DNA of 64,000 bases from positions 165,215,871-165,279,870 of the forward strand of contig CM035806.1 of assembly GCA_020466095.1 (NCBI GenBank), given 5' to 3'. Below are positions 10,736-22,135 of this stretch, in pieces. The DNA comes from Chlorops oryzae. Lineage: Eukaryota; Arthropoda; Insecta; Diptera; Chloropidae. The stretch's first letter is position 1. The number at the start of each line of letters is the position of its first letter. The notes under the pieces were generated by a model that ran no database searches, was not told the DNA's origin, and worked only from the letters and a program-made list of their open reading frames with translations. Both the position numbers and the translations under genes were made by a program.

Positions 10736-11172
10736 CCTTTAAGGTACTTTTTAATAAAAACTTTATATTCAATAAATTTTGAAGCCTTTATTGCGAAAAA
10801 AAAACTATTTGCCATGGAGTAAAGGGTTAAGAATATTGTAGAAAAATTTAAAAAAATTAGCGAGGTCTAGCCTGAATATATGATACCCCGTTGCTCTTAT
10901 TCATAGCATATATCCTTTAGATTTTTGGACTAAGACTTAAATGCATTCACCAACATTTAATTTACAATGATAAACCAAAATGAAGTAACTAAGCAGCCAT
11001 TCCGTGCACCAAATTCGATAAACCAGATTTATCCCATTTAATTCCTTGATCTGTATAAGTACAAGGTATTAACTCTTCTATTCTCCGTGTCATTAGCAGT
11101 CTTCTCAATTACCTGAAACAATCTAACGCACAGTGTCAGATTTTGCTAACGTGACTTAATTCTTTATATTTG
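10736..11172. other. Spacer without a recognised gene
   Basis: AT-rich sequence with no coding or repeat signal that I can support. Confidence 0.4.
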
Positions 11173-11180
11173 CTAAAAAT

Positions 11181-11747
11181 CAGGGACGTGAACCGGTTTT
11201 GAACCGAACCGGTTTTGAACAGAACCGATTTTGAACCGAACCGGTTTTGAACCGAACCGGTTTTGAACCGAACCGGTTTTGAACCGAACCGGGTTTGAGC
11301 CGAACCGATTTTGACCGAACCGGTTTTGAACCAGAAAACCGCTTTTATCTGCTGATGAACCGAACCGAAGTTTTTCACAAATATTTGAACCGAACCCCAT
11401 TTTGTAAAGGTTCCGGGATTCATTTTTGCCTTCAACCATGCACAGTGGTCGTCGCTCCCATAGATCAAAAATAAAAAAAATCTAAGTCGATATTCTTATG
11501 AAACTATTATCGATACCATCTCTAATATGAGAAAAGTAACCACCACTAACTTTTTATTGAGCAAATTTTAACCCTAAATGGTAAAAAATTGCGTTAGAAG
11601 TGGGAGAAATTCCCGAACCGATGAACCGAACCGAAACCCCGGTTCAAAGAGGTAGAAAAACGGTTTGAGGAACCAATCCAAAAGTTCAAACACGGTTTGA
11701 ACCGCCGAACCGAACCGGGCAAATTTTCCACCCGGTTCACGTCCCTG
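11181..11747. mobile_element. hAT-type MITE family D, copy 1
   Basis: It starts CAGGGACGTGAACCGGTTTT and ends CCCGGTTCACGTCCCTG. It is flanked by an exact 8-bp duplication, CTAAAAAT (11173-11180 and 11748-11755), diagnostic of hAT transposition. From about 11190 to 11330 the end motif is amplified into a tandem array of GAACCGAACCGGTTTT units. No transposase is encoded. Confidence 0.93.
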
Positions 11748-11755
11748 CTAAAAAT

Positions 11756-12760
11756 TGACTTCGAAAAACGACGTTTGGACCAGGTATTATTTAGGTGGTA
11801 GGGGCCCCGTGCCATATGCTTTAGGTTTACAGTCGGATTTTAAAGTTAAAGTGGTAGGATGGATGGTAGTAACTGAGATCTGTAAACACCAGAGATATTA
11901 AGAAATATGTCAATGCGCGACCCCTACGTTCGGTCAAAAAAAAAAAAAAAAATACTTTTCATAATTGTCTTGCAAAAAGGCGTCATATTCGCTGGTTTGC
12001 GGTGCACTTTTTTTTTAAGTACGGTCTAAGGGGTACTTTGCAGGGTGCAAGGCTTCTCCCCGTATTCCTTTCTGATACGCTCGAGTAACTGCAAAAACTC
12101 TCTCGTGCGCTCCCCATCTAAGTACATCTCTCGATACAAGTTATTTCATGTTTTGTGGCGTGGCAATTTTTGGAAAACCTTACAATCATCATAATCGTTG
12201 GAGGCGTGAATGAACGGATCCGGACACGCCAATTTTACGTAAATAGTGATTTTGCAAAAAAAAAAAATTAAAGCTCTAATGGCTTGATTTCATCAGCGAT
12301 GCCACAAGAAAACAACAACAACAAAAAGAACCCTGATCTGGGTTTTATGCGTTCATAGTTTTTAGGAGATCCGACCTTAAACGAATGAACACGTCCCAAA
12401 ACAAGCCCCCACCGGGTAAGGCTCATAACAAAGCTGATATACCTCCCGGAAACTGGTTGATGGTCCGTCCAAGATCGTCCGCTGAGAAAAAAAAAATTTT
12501 TTTTTTTATGGAAGCAAAACTCGTTTCATTTTTTTTTTATGAACCAAATAAAATTTTTTCAAGGTGATCGAACTTTTGAAGAAAGCTTTCTTCACAGCCT
12601 CAACACATGGATTTGCAATCAAACGCGGCTGAGTGCTCATCAAATGCAAATGCTCAAGCTTTTCAAGATGATCGATCCACTAGGCGGTGAATGAATACTA
12701 CAAAATTTACAATTTGTTTTTTGGAACTACTGTAAAATTCAATCAATAAGTTATTTCATA
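11756..12760. other. Spacer without a recognised gene
   Basis: Mixed AT-rich DNA with A runs near 11937 and 12258. There is no convincing exon, promoter or terminal repeat. Confidence 0.4.
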
Positions 12761-12762
12761 TA

Positions 12763-12935
12763 CAGTAGACTCTCGTTAATTCAAAGCTGCGATAATTCGA
12801 ACCTCTCTTTAATTCAAAGTGATCACGTGCTCTCTACAAAATCTCTTTATACAGTCGATTCTCGTTAATTCAAACAGTCGATTTTTCGTTATATTTTAAG
12901 AGTCCCTTGAGTTTCGAATTAACGAGAGTCTACTG
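12763..12935. mobile_element. pogo/Tc1-like MITE ending CAGTAGACTCTCGTTAATTC
   Basis: The left end CAGTAGACTCTCGTTAATTC is inverted at the right end, and TA flanks both sides (12761-12762, 12936-12937). A second internal start, CAGTCGATTCTCGTTAATTC, occurs at about 12854, so the element may be a doubled MITE. Confidence 0.85.
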
Positions 12936-13160
12936 TATTTTATAACATATACAATGTACACATACATACGATGAACTCGCCAAAACTTGAACAGACGATC
13001 AACTTGAAAGTTCAGAGACTTGAAAATTTTACAGATTTTCGCCATTTACTATTCTCAAAACTAGAAGAACATATTATTCACTTACTTTCTATGAAAATCC
13101 CTGCCCGCGAGAGAATCTTCTCTGTACGCTTATGACCTAAATGTATATTTAAACATGGTA

Positions 13161-13317
13161 CAGTGGCACGGGCGAACTGGGCCACTGGGCAACCGGGCAA
13201 ATGCCCGGTGGGCCCGCAGTGCGCTCTGCTTTTTAGATGTAAGGTTTTTTTTTTCTTAGGTAACGGGGCCCCATTTTTCAAACTCCCGGTGGGCCCTTTG
13301 ACCCCCGTCCGCCCCTG
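13161..13317. mobile_element. GC-rich hAT-like MITE fragment
   Basis: It starts CAGTGGCACGGGCGAACTGG and ends CCCGTCCGCCCCTG. Inside it has the palindromic GGGCAAATGCCCGGTGGGCC. This resembles the widespread animal hAT MITEs that begin CAGGGGCGGACTGGG. I could not confirm an 8-bp duplication. Confidence 0.45.
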
Positions 13318-13498
13318 TACAGCGGGGATGATCACGACCCCCCGGGGATTGGTGGATGGGTTCGAGCGTCAGCCGTTCGTCTGTCAAGACTATTGTACCA
13401 AACCCCCCGTGGATGGTAAGATCCTGCTTGATCAATTGGAGGCTATCTTGTGGAGGTTTCGCTGGACCTGTTTCAGTGCAACGGAGCTCTAATAAAAT

Positions 13499-13948
13499 CA
13501 GGGACGTAAACCGGTTTTGAACCGGTAAACCGCTTTTATCTGCTGATGAACCGAACCGAAGTTTTTCACAAATTTTTGAACCGAACCCTTTTTTTGAGAA
13601 GGTTCAGGGTTTCATTTTTGCCTACAACCATGCACAGTGGTCGTCGCTCCCATAGACCAAAAATAAAAAAAATCGAAGTCGATCTTCTTATGAAATTAGT
13701 ATCGATACCATCTCTAATATGAGTAAGGTAACCAACATTAACTTTTTATTGTACAAATTTTAACCTAAATGGTTAAAAAAAAATTGCGTTAGAAGTGGGA
13801 AAAATTTTTTCAGTTTGAGAAATTCCCGAACCGAAACCCCGGTTCAAAGAAGTAGAAAACCCGGTTTGACGAACCAATCCAAAAGTTCAAACACGGTTCG
13901 AACCGCCGAACCGAACTGGGCAAATTTTCCACCCGGTTCACGTCCCTG
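13499..13948. mobile_element. hAT-type MITE family D, copy 2
   Basis: It starts CAGGGACGTAAACCGG and ends CCGGTTCACGTCCCTG, with an exact 8-bp duplication AATAAAAT (13491-13498 and 13949-13956). It is collinear with copy 1 but lacks the tandem array of end motifs, which explains its shorter length. Confidence 0.93.
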
Positions 13949-14009
13949 AATAAAATGCAGTATTTGAACAAATTTATTAGACGTTCGAAGACTCACACAC
14001 ATACATACA

Positions 14010-15115
14010 TACACGGAAAGAAATAAGTTCCCGAAATATAATTGGAACCAATAACGTATGTGATTGGATTACATTATTAATTGGAGCCAATTACAATATA
14101 ATTACAAAAAATACTAATTGTGCTCAATTGCTTATATAATTCCATATAAATTTATCATATATGTAATTGCGTTCTGAACACAGTTGTAGTCATTAGAGCT
14201 GTAAAAATGCAAAAATTTACACTACTTGGGTGTATTCGTTATTTTTGCTGAAGTAATCGTTACTAATTACTCGTTACAAAGTACTCGTTCTATTTTTCTA
14301 AATATTGTTCATTCATTAATTGAATAACTCAAGGTTGATAAAGTAATCAAAAGTCCCTCATGCTCTTTGACTCTTCATTCAGTAGTTAGTAATCAAATAT
14401 CAACTCAACTCACTCTACTACCATAGTGTTTTGCGGACCCATTATTTTAGTACTTAATTACTACGGAAACCATCAGCTGGCATTCTAGCAAAAAAAGTAC
14501 TAGTAACGAGATATCCCTCATCATTAACGAGACGTTATTGATAACTGACTATAGTAGTCGTTACTTTTTACCGAATAGTAACGATATTTTACAACTCTAA
14601 TAATTACATCTGATTACTTTTACAATTTAAAGCATTGGTGCAATTATATATGTGCTTGTATTTATTTTACAGCTTTTTCTTATATTTCTCAAATGGTTTA
14701 TAATTTCGATCGTATATAAGGTGATTGAATTTTCAAAATCCTTAGGCACTCCAAGGGGCTGGTGGACCACGAATATGATGTGGTGAAATATATTCCGCTC
14801 AATCGTGGAGAATGCCCCTTACTATATTGTTATATAGAATATATTTTTAATTGCAGGGGATTACAAATTTAATTAGACGCAATTATGTATATGTAATTCC
14901 TTTTGTTTGTATGTATATAATTCGATAAAATTACATAAATCATTGCAGGCGATTAGATATTTAATTGGACGGAATTATATATGTAATTGAAATTTTTTTT
15001 TTTAATCATTTGATACAATTACATATACTTATAATTGAAGGTAATTATGAAAATATAATTGGACGTAATTATGAAAATTAATTACATCATACCCAATTAC
15101 ATCTGTGTATACAAT
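14010..15115. repeat. AATTACATATA-rich repetitive block
   Basis: Dozens of loose variants of ATATAATTGGA and AATTACATATA over about 1 kb. Between 14194 and 14599 a separate element appears to be inserted: TAGAGCTGTAAAA at the left and TTTTACAACTCTA at the right. That element is rich in CGTTACTAATTACT words. No gene is seen. Confidence 0.6.
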
Positions 15116-15369
15116 ATTCGATGTTACTTACCGATAAGGCTGAAGATTGTACAGAATATGTGGAATGATCTATATATTTGATTTTATCCACATCTCCGAT
15201 TCTAGCATACATACACACATACATACACACATACATAAATATGTATATCTATATGAAACGCTTCATTATTGCCAAACATAATAAAGCTGAGATTGACCAA
15301 TGTAGGGGGTCAAATGGACGCTCTTCTTCGTTTCTTCATTCTGTCTTGTTTTTTTTTTTTTTTTTTGCA

Positions 15370-15416
15370 TATTTAAAGAGCACAATCAACTCGTCAATAC
15401 GAAAAGTTTCGGTCAT
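15370..15416 (+). promoter_or_regulatory. Core promoter of the serine protease gene
   Basis: A TATTTAAAG box begins at 15370. Candidate start sites are TCAATA (15394) and TCATTA (15413), 24 and 43 bases downstream. Both precede the ATG at 15433 and the signal-peptide ATG at 15496. Confidence 0.4.
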
Positions 15417-15495
15417 TAACTTTGGCATTCCGATGGCCTATCGTGTTCAATCGATCATATCATTTGAATCTAGTCGATACGATAGAACGGTCAGA

Positions 15496-16750
15496 ATGTT
15501 GCTCTGTGTACTATTCTTTTTTGGGCGCTTCTTCGTCGTCACAGTTTGGAGTGAAGAGGCAATATTTCCCTCTCAAGGATACTCGTCGTACTCGGGTCCA
15601 AATGTTACGTTCTCCGAAGCACCAATCGAGCCAATAACCGAGAAATCGCTTCTATCTCATGGATACTCCTATCCAGTGCCGAATATTACATTTTCCAAAG
15701 AAATAATTGAGCCGCTTAGCGAAAAACCGATTCCATCTCAAGGATACTCGTCGTACTCAAGTCCAAATGTTACGTTCTCCGAAGCACCAATCGAGCCAAT
15801 AACCGAGAAATCGATGTCATCTGCTGGATACTCCTATCCAGAGCCTAATATCAAATTTCCAGAAATACCAAATCAGTCACTATTAAATGAATTAGCGCCC
15901 ATTCGATTCTCTATGGAAACGACCACCAACGATCGACCAATAAAGGATGATTTATTCGACAATACAAGGATAACGGAGATATCAGCGCAGCTGGAGGATG
16001 ACGAGCTTACGAGCAATTCAACAAAAACGACAACAACAACAACAACAACGGATGATGTGGAACTATTATTTCCGAATCGTATCGTCGGCGGACAGGTCAT
16101 ACCGATATCCGAAGCACCGTGGCAAGTATCCCTTACAATAAATGGTAACTCGCTCTGCGGTGGCTCGATTTTGAGTAGCACATGGATACTTACAGCAGCG
16201 CATTGCTTTGAAGGACAGCATGCTAATGTTGTTGTACGCGCTGGATCGCAGTACCATAAAAGTGGCGGCCAGACAAGACAGGCCGCCGAGATTGTCGTTC
16301 ACGGAAATTTCAAATCTCTAATCCAGGACAATGATATTGCCCTTGTCCGTCTTAAGATGCCATTCAATTTGACCGAAGAAGTGAAAACGATTCAACTTCC
16401 GATGGCCAATGTGGAGTTACCATCCACCTATACCGTATCCGGTTGGGGTACAACGAAGCAAGGCCTTAAAATCGCCATCGAACATCTTAAGACGTGTACG
16501 CTTGAATTGGATCGCACTGGGTAAATGCAAGCGAGTGTACGGTTCGACTGTAACAAACCGAATGATCTGCGCCATCGCTCCCAATAAGGACGCGTGCCAG
16601 GGTGACTCGGGCGGAGCACTTGTTAAAGGCGACGTTGTATATGGCATCGTTTCCAAAGGCATTGGATGTGCTCGTGCAAACATTCCGGGCGTGTATACCG
16701 ATGTTAGGAAATTTCTTGGATTCATTTCGTCGAATGTTGACGATGATTAA
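15496..16750 (+). CDS. Secreted trypsin-like serine protease, single exon, with one frameshift
   Basis: An S1A endopeptidase predicted to cut after Lys/Arg. I start it at ATG 15496 because [15 protein letters not shown] is a good signal peptide; an in-frame ATG at 15433 is the alternative. Residues about 25-130 hold four copies of a 30-residue repeat (GYSxYxxPNVTF...EPITEKS) with NVT/NIT sites. An acidic and Thr-rich linker leads to the activation site RIVGG (Ile 196). His57 is in TAAHC (residue 236) and Asp102 in DNDIAL (280). At 16468-16471 a run of four A shifts the frame; as written the product stops at 16524. Reading one A fewer continues to Asp189 and Ser195 in DACQGDSGG, about 417 residues in all. 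This is either an assembly error in a live gene or a recent pseudogene. No intron signal fits the site. Confidence 0.85.
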
Positions 16751-16885
16751 AATTCTTCTCATCTTTGGCTATTCATTTGCTGTGTGTGTGTGTGTTCCTT
16801 AAAATGAATTCTGTAATTTGTTTTTATTTTTTTTTCTTTTTTTGCATTTTATTTGCATGAATTAAAGTTTTTTAATCGTCTATAA

Positions 16886-16891
16886 AATAAA
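16886..16891 (+). terminator. Polyadenylation signal of the serine protease gene
   Basis: AATAAA about 136 bases after the stop at 16750, followed by GT-rich TTGTGATGGATGG. A weaker ATTAAA lies at 16861. Confidence 0.5.
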
Positions 16892-17405
16892 AAGATTGTG
16901 ATGGATGGATGACCTTTGCTTTTAAAAATGTTCGAAATTCTTGCCTTCCCTTTTATATTCTCTTCCCGGTGTGTTTAGAATGGGATATATGTTTTTTTCC
17001 ACTGAAGTACCAGCTCCACAAGATGCATCTGATAGAAGGACTCCGATTACAGACTCTGTCTTGAAGAATCGTTGAGACCGCAATCCATATAACTAATGTG
17101 TTGCCCTATGTAGGCTAAGACTTAGTGTCTTCAATAAGCCATTTTTTAAGCCACAACCAGCTGAGGCTCGATGTCCTCTCCTTCATAGGGAGAGCTCACA
17201 GGAAGATTTTAATAATTAAGATTCTAGAAAATCATTCATAGTCACAATTCCCATGCTCGTAAAATATCCGGCCCTTGAGAGTCAAAGGCAAACATTTTTA
17301 GGGATTAATTTTAACTCACTTTCTGAAATTGATTTTATCGACCCGTTGAGTATATCTAGCTTCATCGAAAGCGCTAAACGGTTTATAAAATAGATGTCCG
17401 TAAAT
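16892..17405. other. Spacer without a recognised gene
   Basis: Ordinary non-coding sequence downstream of the protease gene. No exon or repeat end was recognised. Confidence 0.4.
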
Positions 17406-17805
17406 TCGCATATATGTATGTATGTATCTATCAGAATGAGATTGTATCCTATATGGTACCTGACCTAGGGTCAGCTCCATGTAATGCTATGACTAATCTA
17501 ATGTATATTATGTATGTATGTATGTATGTATGTATGTTGTATGTTATGTATGTCTGTATGCATGTATGTATGTTATGTATGTATGTATATATGCTTGTCT
17601 GTATGTCTGTATTTATGTATGTATGTATTTATGTAATGTATGTATGTATGTGTGTATGTATGTAAAGTTTGTTTGTATGTATGTATGCATGTAATGTATG
17701 TGTGTGTGTATGTATGTGTGTATGTATGTATGTATGTATGTATGTAAAGTATGTATGTATGTATGTATGTATTTATTTATTTATGTATGTATGTATGTAT
17801 GTAGG
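17406..17805. repeat. ATGT microsatellite array
   Basis: Roughly 400 bp dominated by TATG/ATGT tetranucleotides with occasional slips. Long reading frames of repeating Met-Tyr-Val-Cys across it are artefacts of the repeat. Confidence 0.9.
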
Positions 17806-17944
17806 AGTGGCTGCCACTTAGGCCGTATACCAACCCGTTGTGATACCATGAGGGTTTTTTTCCTTGTGTTTGTGTGTCTTTTTATATTTATAGTGTGCCC
17901 CCAACATGCGATTTTTTGTAAAAACCAAGTGCTAGGATTGAAAC

Positions 17945-18042
17945 ATTTAACTCCGTTTCGCCTGTGCCGGGAATCGATCCTCGGGCCCTGGGATCAAGGG
18001 CATAGTACGCATCCCCTACACTATACCAGCAGAGCCACCCGA
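17945..18042 (-). ncRNA. tRNA-like sequence, probably from a tRNA-derived repeat
   Basis: On the minus strand GGTGGCTCTGCTGGTATAGT starts an A-box-like region. A perfect 5-bp stem, GCCCT/AGGGC, encloses a 7-base loop TGATCCC in the anticodon position. A B-box-like GATCGATTCCCGG follows. The loop lacks the invariant T before the anticodon, and the T stem pairs poorly, so I call it tRNA-like and not a functional gene. Confidence 0.4.
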
Positions 18043-18059
18043 GAATACTCTGTTCGAAA

Positions 18060-19254
18060 ATTATTTAAGAGCAGTTTCAAAATTCAAAAGTCAATTTCAA
18101 TCGTCTTAATGTTTTTCTTTTGTATGATCGGTTTTTATTAATTACAATATATTTCATACATTTTTAATTAATACAATGTATTTACGAATTTTTAATAAGT
18201 ATATTTAGTAGCGTTTCATTTTTCTTTTATTTCTTTTTGTTTTCCCTCTCAATTTGCTTGTTTACTTAGACTAAAAAAAAAAAAAAGAAAACCTTAAGTC
18301 GTTTTATAAACATTCAAATTAAAAAATTTTCAACGAACTCTCGTACAGCTTTGATTTGCGAAATTACTCAAAAACGTGTAATTTACGAATGCAAAACGAA
18401 TAAAAATGATTTGTACAAAAGCTATTTTCGTTACTTTTTACTATAAATGTTATCGATACCGTTACCGTTCTCATTATCATTATCGATACCTTTACCATTA
18501 CTTTTTAGCATTAACTACAGTTTAGAAAAATTTTTATTTATCAACTTCATACGATTCTCTTTGACATTTCAAATATCGCCTACCAACTTAAATATAAGTT
18601 TCTGTTCTTTTATTTATTTAAATTATTTTTTTCTTTATTTCTTCTTTTGTTTGTGTACCATAAAAAAAGGTACACGTCTGTTCAACATTCTCAAAGAGTG
18701 CCAAAGACTGTCATTTAAACCATTCGGACTTCATCTAAATATACTTATTCTTTTCATTCTTATCCTCCTCTCTTTCTTCTCTTTATCGATTGCCAATAAA
18801 TTGGCATTATTTAAAAAAAAATAATTATTACATATTTTAAATTTCTTGTGAATGATTACGTTTGCAATTTTAGTACATTTAGGTATATATATTTTATTTA
18901 TAATTTTTGTTTTTTTGTTTTTTATAATTAAAGCTCTTTGATTTACCGTTCTATTTGAATGTAGGATTATTATTAAGTTTAGTTTTCAAGTCATTGTAAA
19001 AATTTTTTTCATAAAATATTTTTTTTTTTTTTTTTTTTTTGTGTTGGTGCTATGAATTTTCGCGTTTTTCTTTTTTTAAATTTGAATATAATTTTCATAA
19101 AATAAATAAACTGTTCATTTTTCTATATACACAATAAAGAATAACATCTTTTAAGACTTGTTTTTAGCCGAAAATATGGATAACAATGAAACAAAACGTA
19201 CAACATTTGCGTTTTCTACGTGTGTTTGGGTGTGTGTGTGTACGTGTGTGTTTG

Positions 19255-19256
<2 letters not shown>
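18060..19256. other. AT-rich spacer
   Basis: Long T and A runs, with a 20-base-plus T tract near 19020. Chance frames only. No promoter or exon is supported. Confidence 0.45.

Positions 19257-19290
<34 letters not shown>
19229..19290. repeat. GT dinucleotide microsatellite
   Basis: Nearly pure GT repeat with two interruptions. Confidence 0.9.
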
Positions 19291-19291
<1 letters not shown>

Positions 19292-19367
19292 AGAGGTTCT
19301 CCTTGGGTTTTGGGGATTTATTTTTTTTGTACGAAATTTAAATCGAAAGAAAGCTGCAACTATAAAC

Positions 19368-19542
19368 TAGTGTTGCAACGGATAGTGTATCCGGCCGAAT
19401 GCCGGATAGCGGATAGGCCATATATAGCAAATGTTTAATGTGAGGTATCCGGCGGTCGAATACAGATGTTATCCATCCATCTGTATCCGGCCGGATACTA
19501 AATTTAAGGCCGGATAGTGGCCGGATATCCGTTGCAACTCTA
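19368..19542. mobile_element. hAT-like MITE ending TAGTGTTGCAACGGATA
   Basis: The left end is TAGTGTTGCAACGGATAG; the right end is CCGGATATCCGTTGCAACTC followed by TA. The flanks CTATAAAC (19360-19367) and CTAAAAAC (19543-19550) match at 7 of 8 bases, consistent with an 8-bp duplication. The interior is repeated CCGGATA words. It shares the TAGTGTTG start with hAT family E. Confidence 0.8.
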
Positions 19543-19550
19543 CTAAAAAC

Positions 19551-20372
19551 CCACCTTGAGAACTAAAATAGAGGAGACGATCGCAATTAGTTGAAGTTGA
19601 ACACTTGAAGATTGCACTTTCGACACCATTAACCCATCATTGCCCATGTATTGCAATATTGACAGTATTTTATATTGCTTACGAACTAATTTCGATATAC
19701 AAAAAAAAAAAAATGAAAAGAAAAAAGCACATCACAATGATTGCACTCAAAAGAAAACCAGTAAACTTTAATGGGTTATCAGAATTCAAGAGAGCAAATA
19801 CAAATTTATGAAAAATATTTTTGAAAATAATTAAAGAACAAAACAATAAATAAAACAAAAAGAAAAATTCAATCGAAATAAGAAGACATAATACTTAACA
19901 TTAAAAAAAAAAAAACAACTCAAAAATAAAACGAAAACTCTTTAAAATTAAGTGAAAAATTAAAATAAACAATACAATAAATAAGAAAAATGTTACTGAA
20001 TGAAGAATGCTTAAGAAAAGAAAACAAAAATCCAACGAATAATAAAATTATTTAGGTGATGGTCTAACAACATGATAAATAGCAATTGAAGGAAATACTC
20101 AATGGAATGGACTTAAAAAAAGCCAAACGCAATTATTATATATACATTATATATATAGATATATATGGGAATTTCCGCCCCCAGTATTTTTTTCGTACAT
20201 TCGCGATCACATTTTTCAACATTTTCCTTCTCGTTTTCTTTGTCATTCGATAATACACAGTCGAAATCGATTGTACCAGATTGTACCCGGTTATAACACA
20301 CTAATCACATATATTAGACAAAGCCTCCGGTCCCTTCGAGTGTAATATGGAAATAATGCATAGGAATTCGTG
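19551..20372. other. AT-rich spacer
   Basis: A-rich DNA without a supportable gene. Confidence 0.4.
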
Positions 20373-20374
20373 TA

Positions 20375-20548
20375 CAGTGTACTCTCTCTCTCTCTCTCTC
20401 TCTTAAGCGGACACCTACGGGACCGAAAAATATGTCCGCTTAAGAGGAAACTATTTGAGAAGCAGAGAATACTAGAGCATTTCCAAAAAGTGTCCGTTCA
20501 AGAGGGGTGCCCGCTTAAGAGGAGTGTCCGCAAGGAGAGAGTACACTG
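20375..20548. mobile_element. pogo/Tc1-like MITE family K, copy 1
   Basis: CAGTGTACTCTCTCTC at the left is inverted as GGAGAGAGTACACTG at the right, with TA on both sides (20373-20374, 20549-20550). CTTAAGCGGAC/GTCCGCTTAAGAGG words recur inside. The left end carries an expanded CT repeat. Copy 2 lies at 35147-35307. Confidence 0.88.
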
Positions 20549-20550
20549 TA

Positions 20551-22133
20551 TAACAGAAATCGGGGGGCGGAAATGCCAAATTATGTATGTATACATAGAT
20601 GGATATATTTACTTGATCTGGTGTGTCTGTTAACCGCTAATCTCTGATTTTTTTTTTTTTTTTTTTGTTGCTGCTCTCGGAATTGTTCCATATTTCGTGT
20701 TATTCGCACGTTTCTCAACGAGTTCCATTTATAAATATAATACTCTTACATATTAAATATATATTTTTCTTAAAATTAAAAGAAAGTAAAGATAAAAAAT
20801 TTCGGATTTCCTTTTTTTCTTAGTCTTTCATTTTTATCTCTTGTAGCCAAGTTAACCCAAAAGAAAATTAAAAAAAAGAAAATTTTTTTTTTTTCAAATT
20901 TAAATGAAAGTTTGTAAATTTCGTTAATAATTAATTAATTAATTGTTTCTTTGAAATGTTCTTTCGTTAATTTAAGATAAAAATGGATTCGATGACGCTG
21001 CTGCATCCGGCTTTAACCAACCCATTTCGTTATTATTATTGTTGCTGTTGTTGGCCTGAAAAAATGCAAAAGTTTTTCGAAAAATTAAATTCAATCACAT
21101 TATTTGGGTCAATTGAAGTTGATTACGTTTACGAATACAATTACGGATACGAATACGGATACAGATACGTGTACGAATACGGATAACTGCGAATACTACA
21201 ATAAGCTGGCATGCAAGGTAAGTTTTATATGATTAAATTACATATACACCGTGTTACAGCGTTAGAGGGTTAATTGTGGAATTTAGTTTCAATACTGTGA
21301 AGTCGTGTTGAAAAAGAACTCCTTATTGAAGTTAGTGTCCGCCCCGACTAGAGTTGAGTAATCGTTACGAAATATGGTCGAAAAATGAAATGCAATGCAA
21401 GTAATATAAAGTAAACTAGATGAGACCATGGTTTGAATATTTCTCAGTCTAATTCTTTTCAAAATCCAAAAAAAAAAAAAAAAAAAAAATTTTTTTTTAA
21501 TTAATTAAATTTATTCATAAAACCGTTTTTGTGTTTTGAAGGGATATCGATCGTTAAGCAGGTAACTTAAAACGATGGAACTTTAGTAGAACTATATAAA
21601 ATTTTTTAACTGTACAGATATTACTGTGCTTGGGTTAGTTTTTGGTATAGAAAAGTAGCATGCATGTTTGGAATTATTAGGTTACCCATTTATTTAAGCG
21701 TCCAAGCATCCATTGTAGGCTACAAGATATAAAATTGCATTTTCACTTTTATTATTAGTTTCTTTTCGTCTTCTTCTTTTTTTTTTTTTCTTTTGTCTCG
21801 AGATTATATCATTTATATAGAATTTAAAGGAGAATCTTTAATTTGGATTTCAACGATAAAACTAAGTAAAAATTATTAACTTAAAATTCAGAATTTTTAT
21901 AATATTCAATAGCATTGACGGAAAATGCAAATCCCTGAGTTAGTTTTTAAAAATTAAAATTTCGCTCATCTATCCCTCTTTTAAGTGGATTTATGTTTAA
22001 GAGTTTTTGCGACTATTTATACGAAGAAACACTCAAACGGCGCTTACTATTCGACTAGAAATATACTTTCCACTCACTGAATACTTGGTATACTCGGCAT
22101 AAGGACAATGGAAAATTCCCTCTCAATGAGTTC
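20551..22133. other. AT-rich spacer with no supported gene
   Basis: Includes a short ACGGATACGAAT-type repeat at 21128-21185 and homopolymer runs. No exon is recognised. Confidence 0.45.
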
Positions 22134-22135
22134 TA

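Noticed and set aside
16440..16530. An intron explaining the frame change in the protease
   Set aside because: No GT-AG pair restores the frame without losing conserved residues; removing a single A does.
17414..18141. Two plus-strand frames full of Met-Tyr-Val-Cys
   Set aside because: Translation of the ATGT microsatellite.
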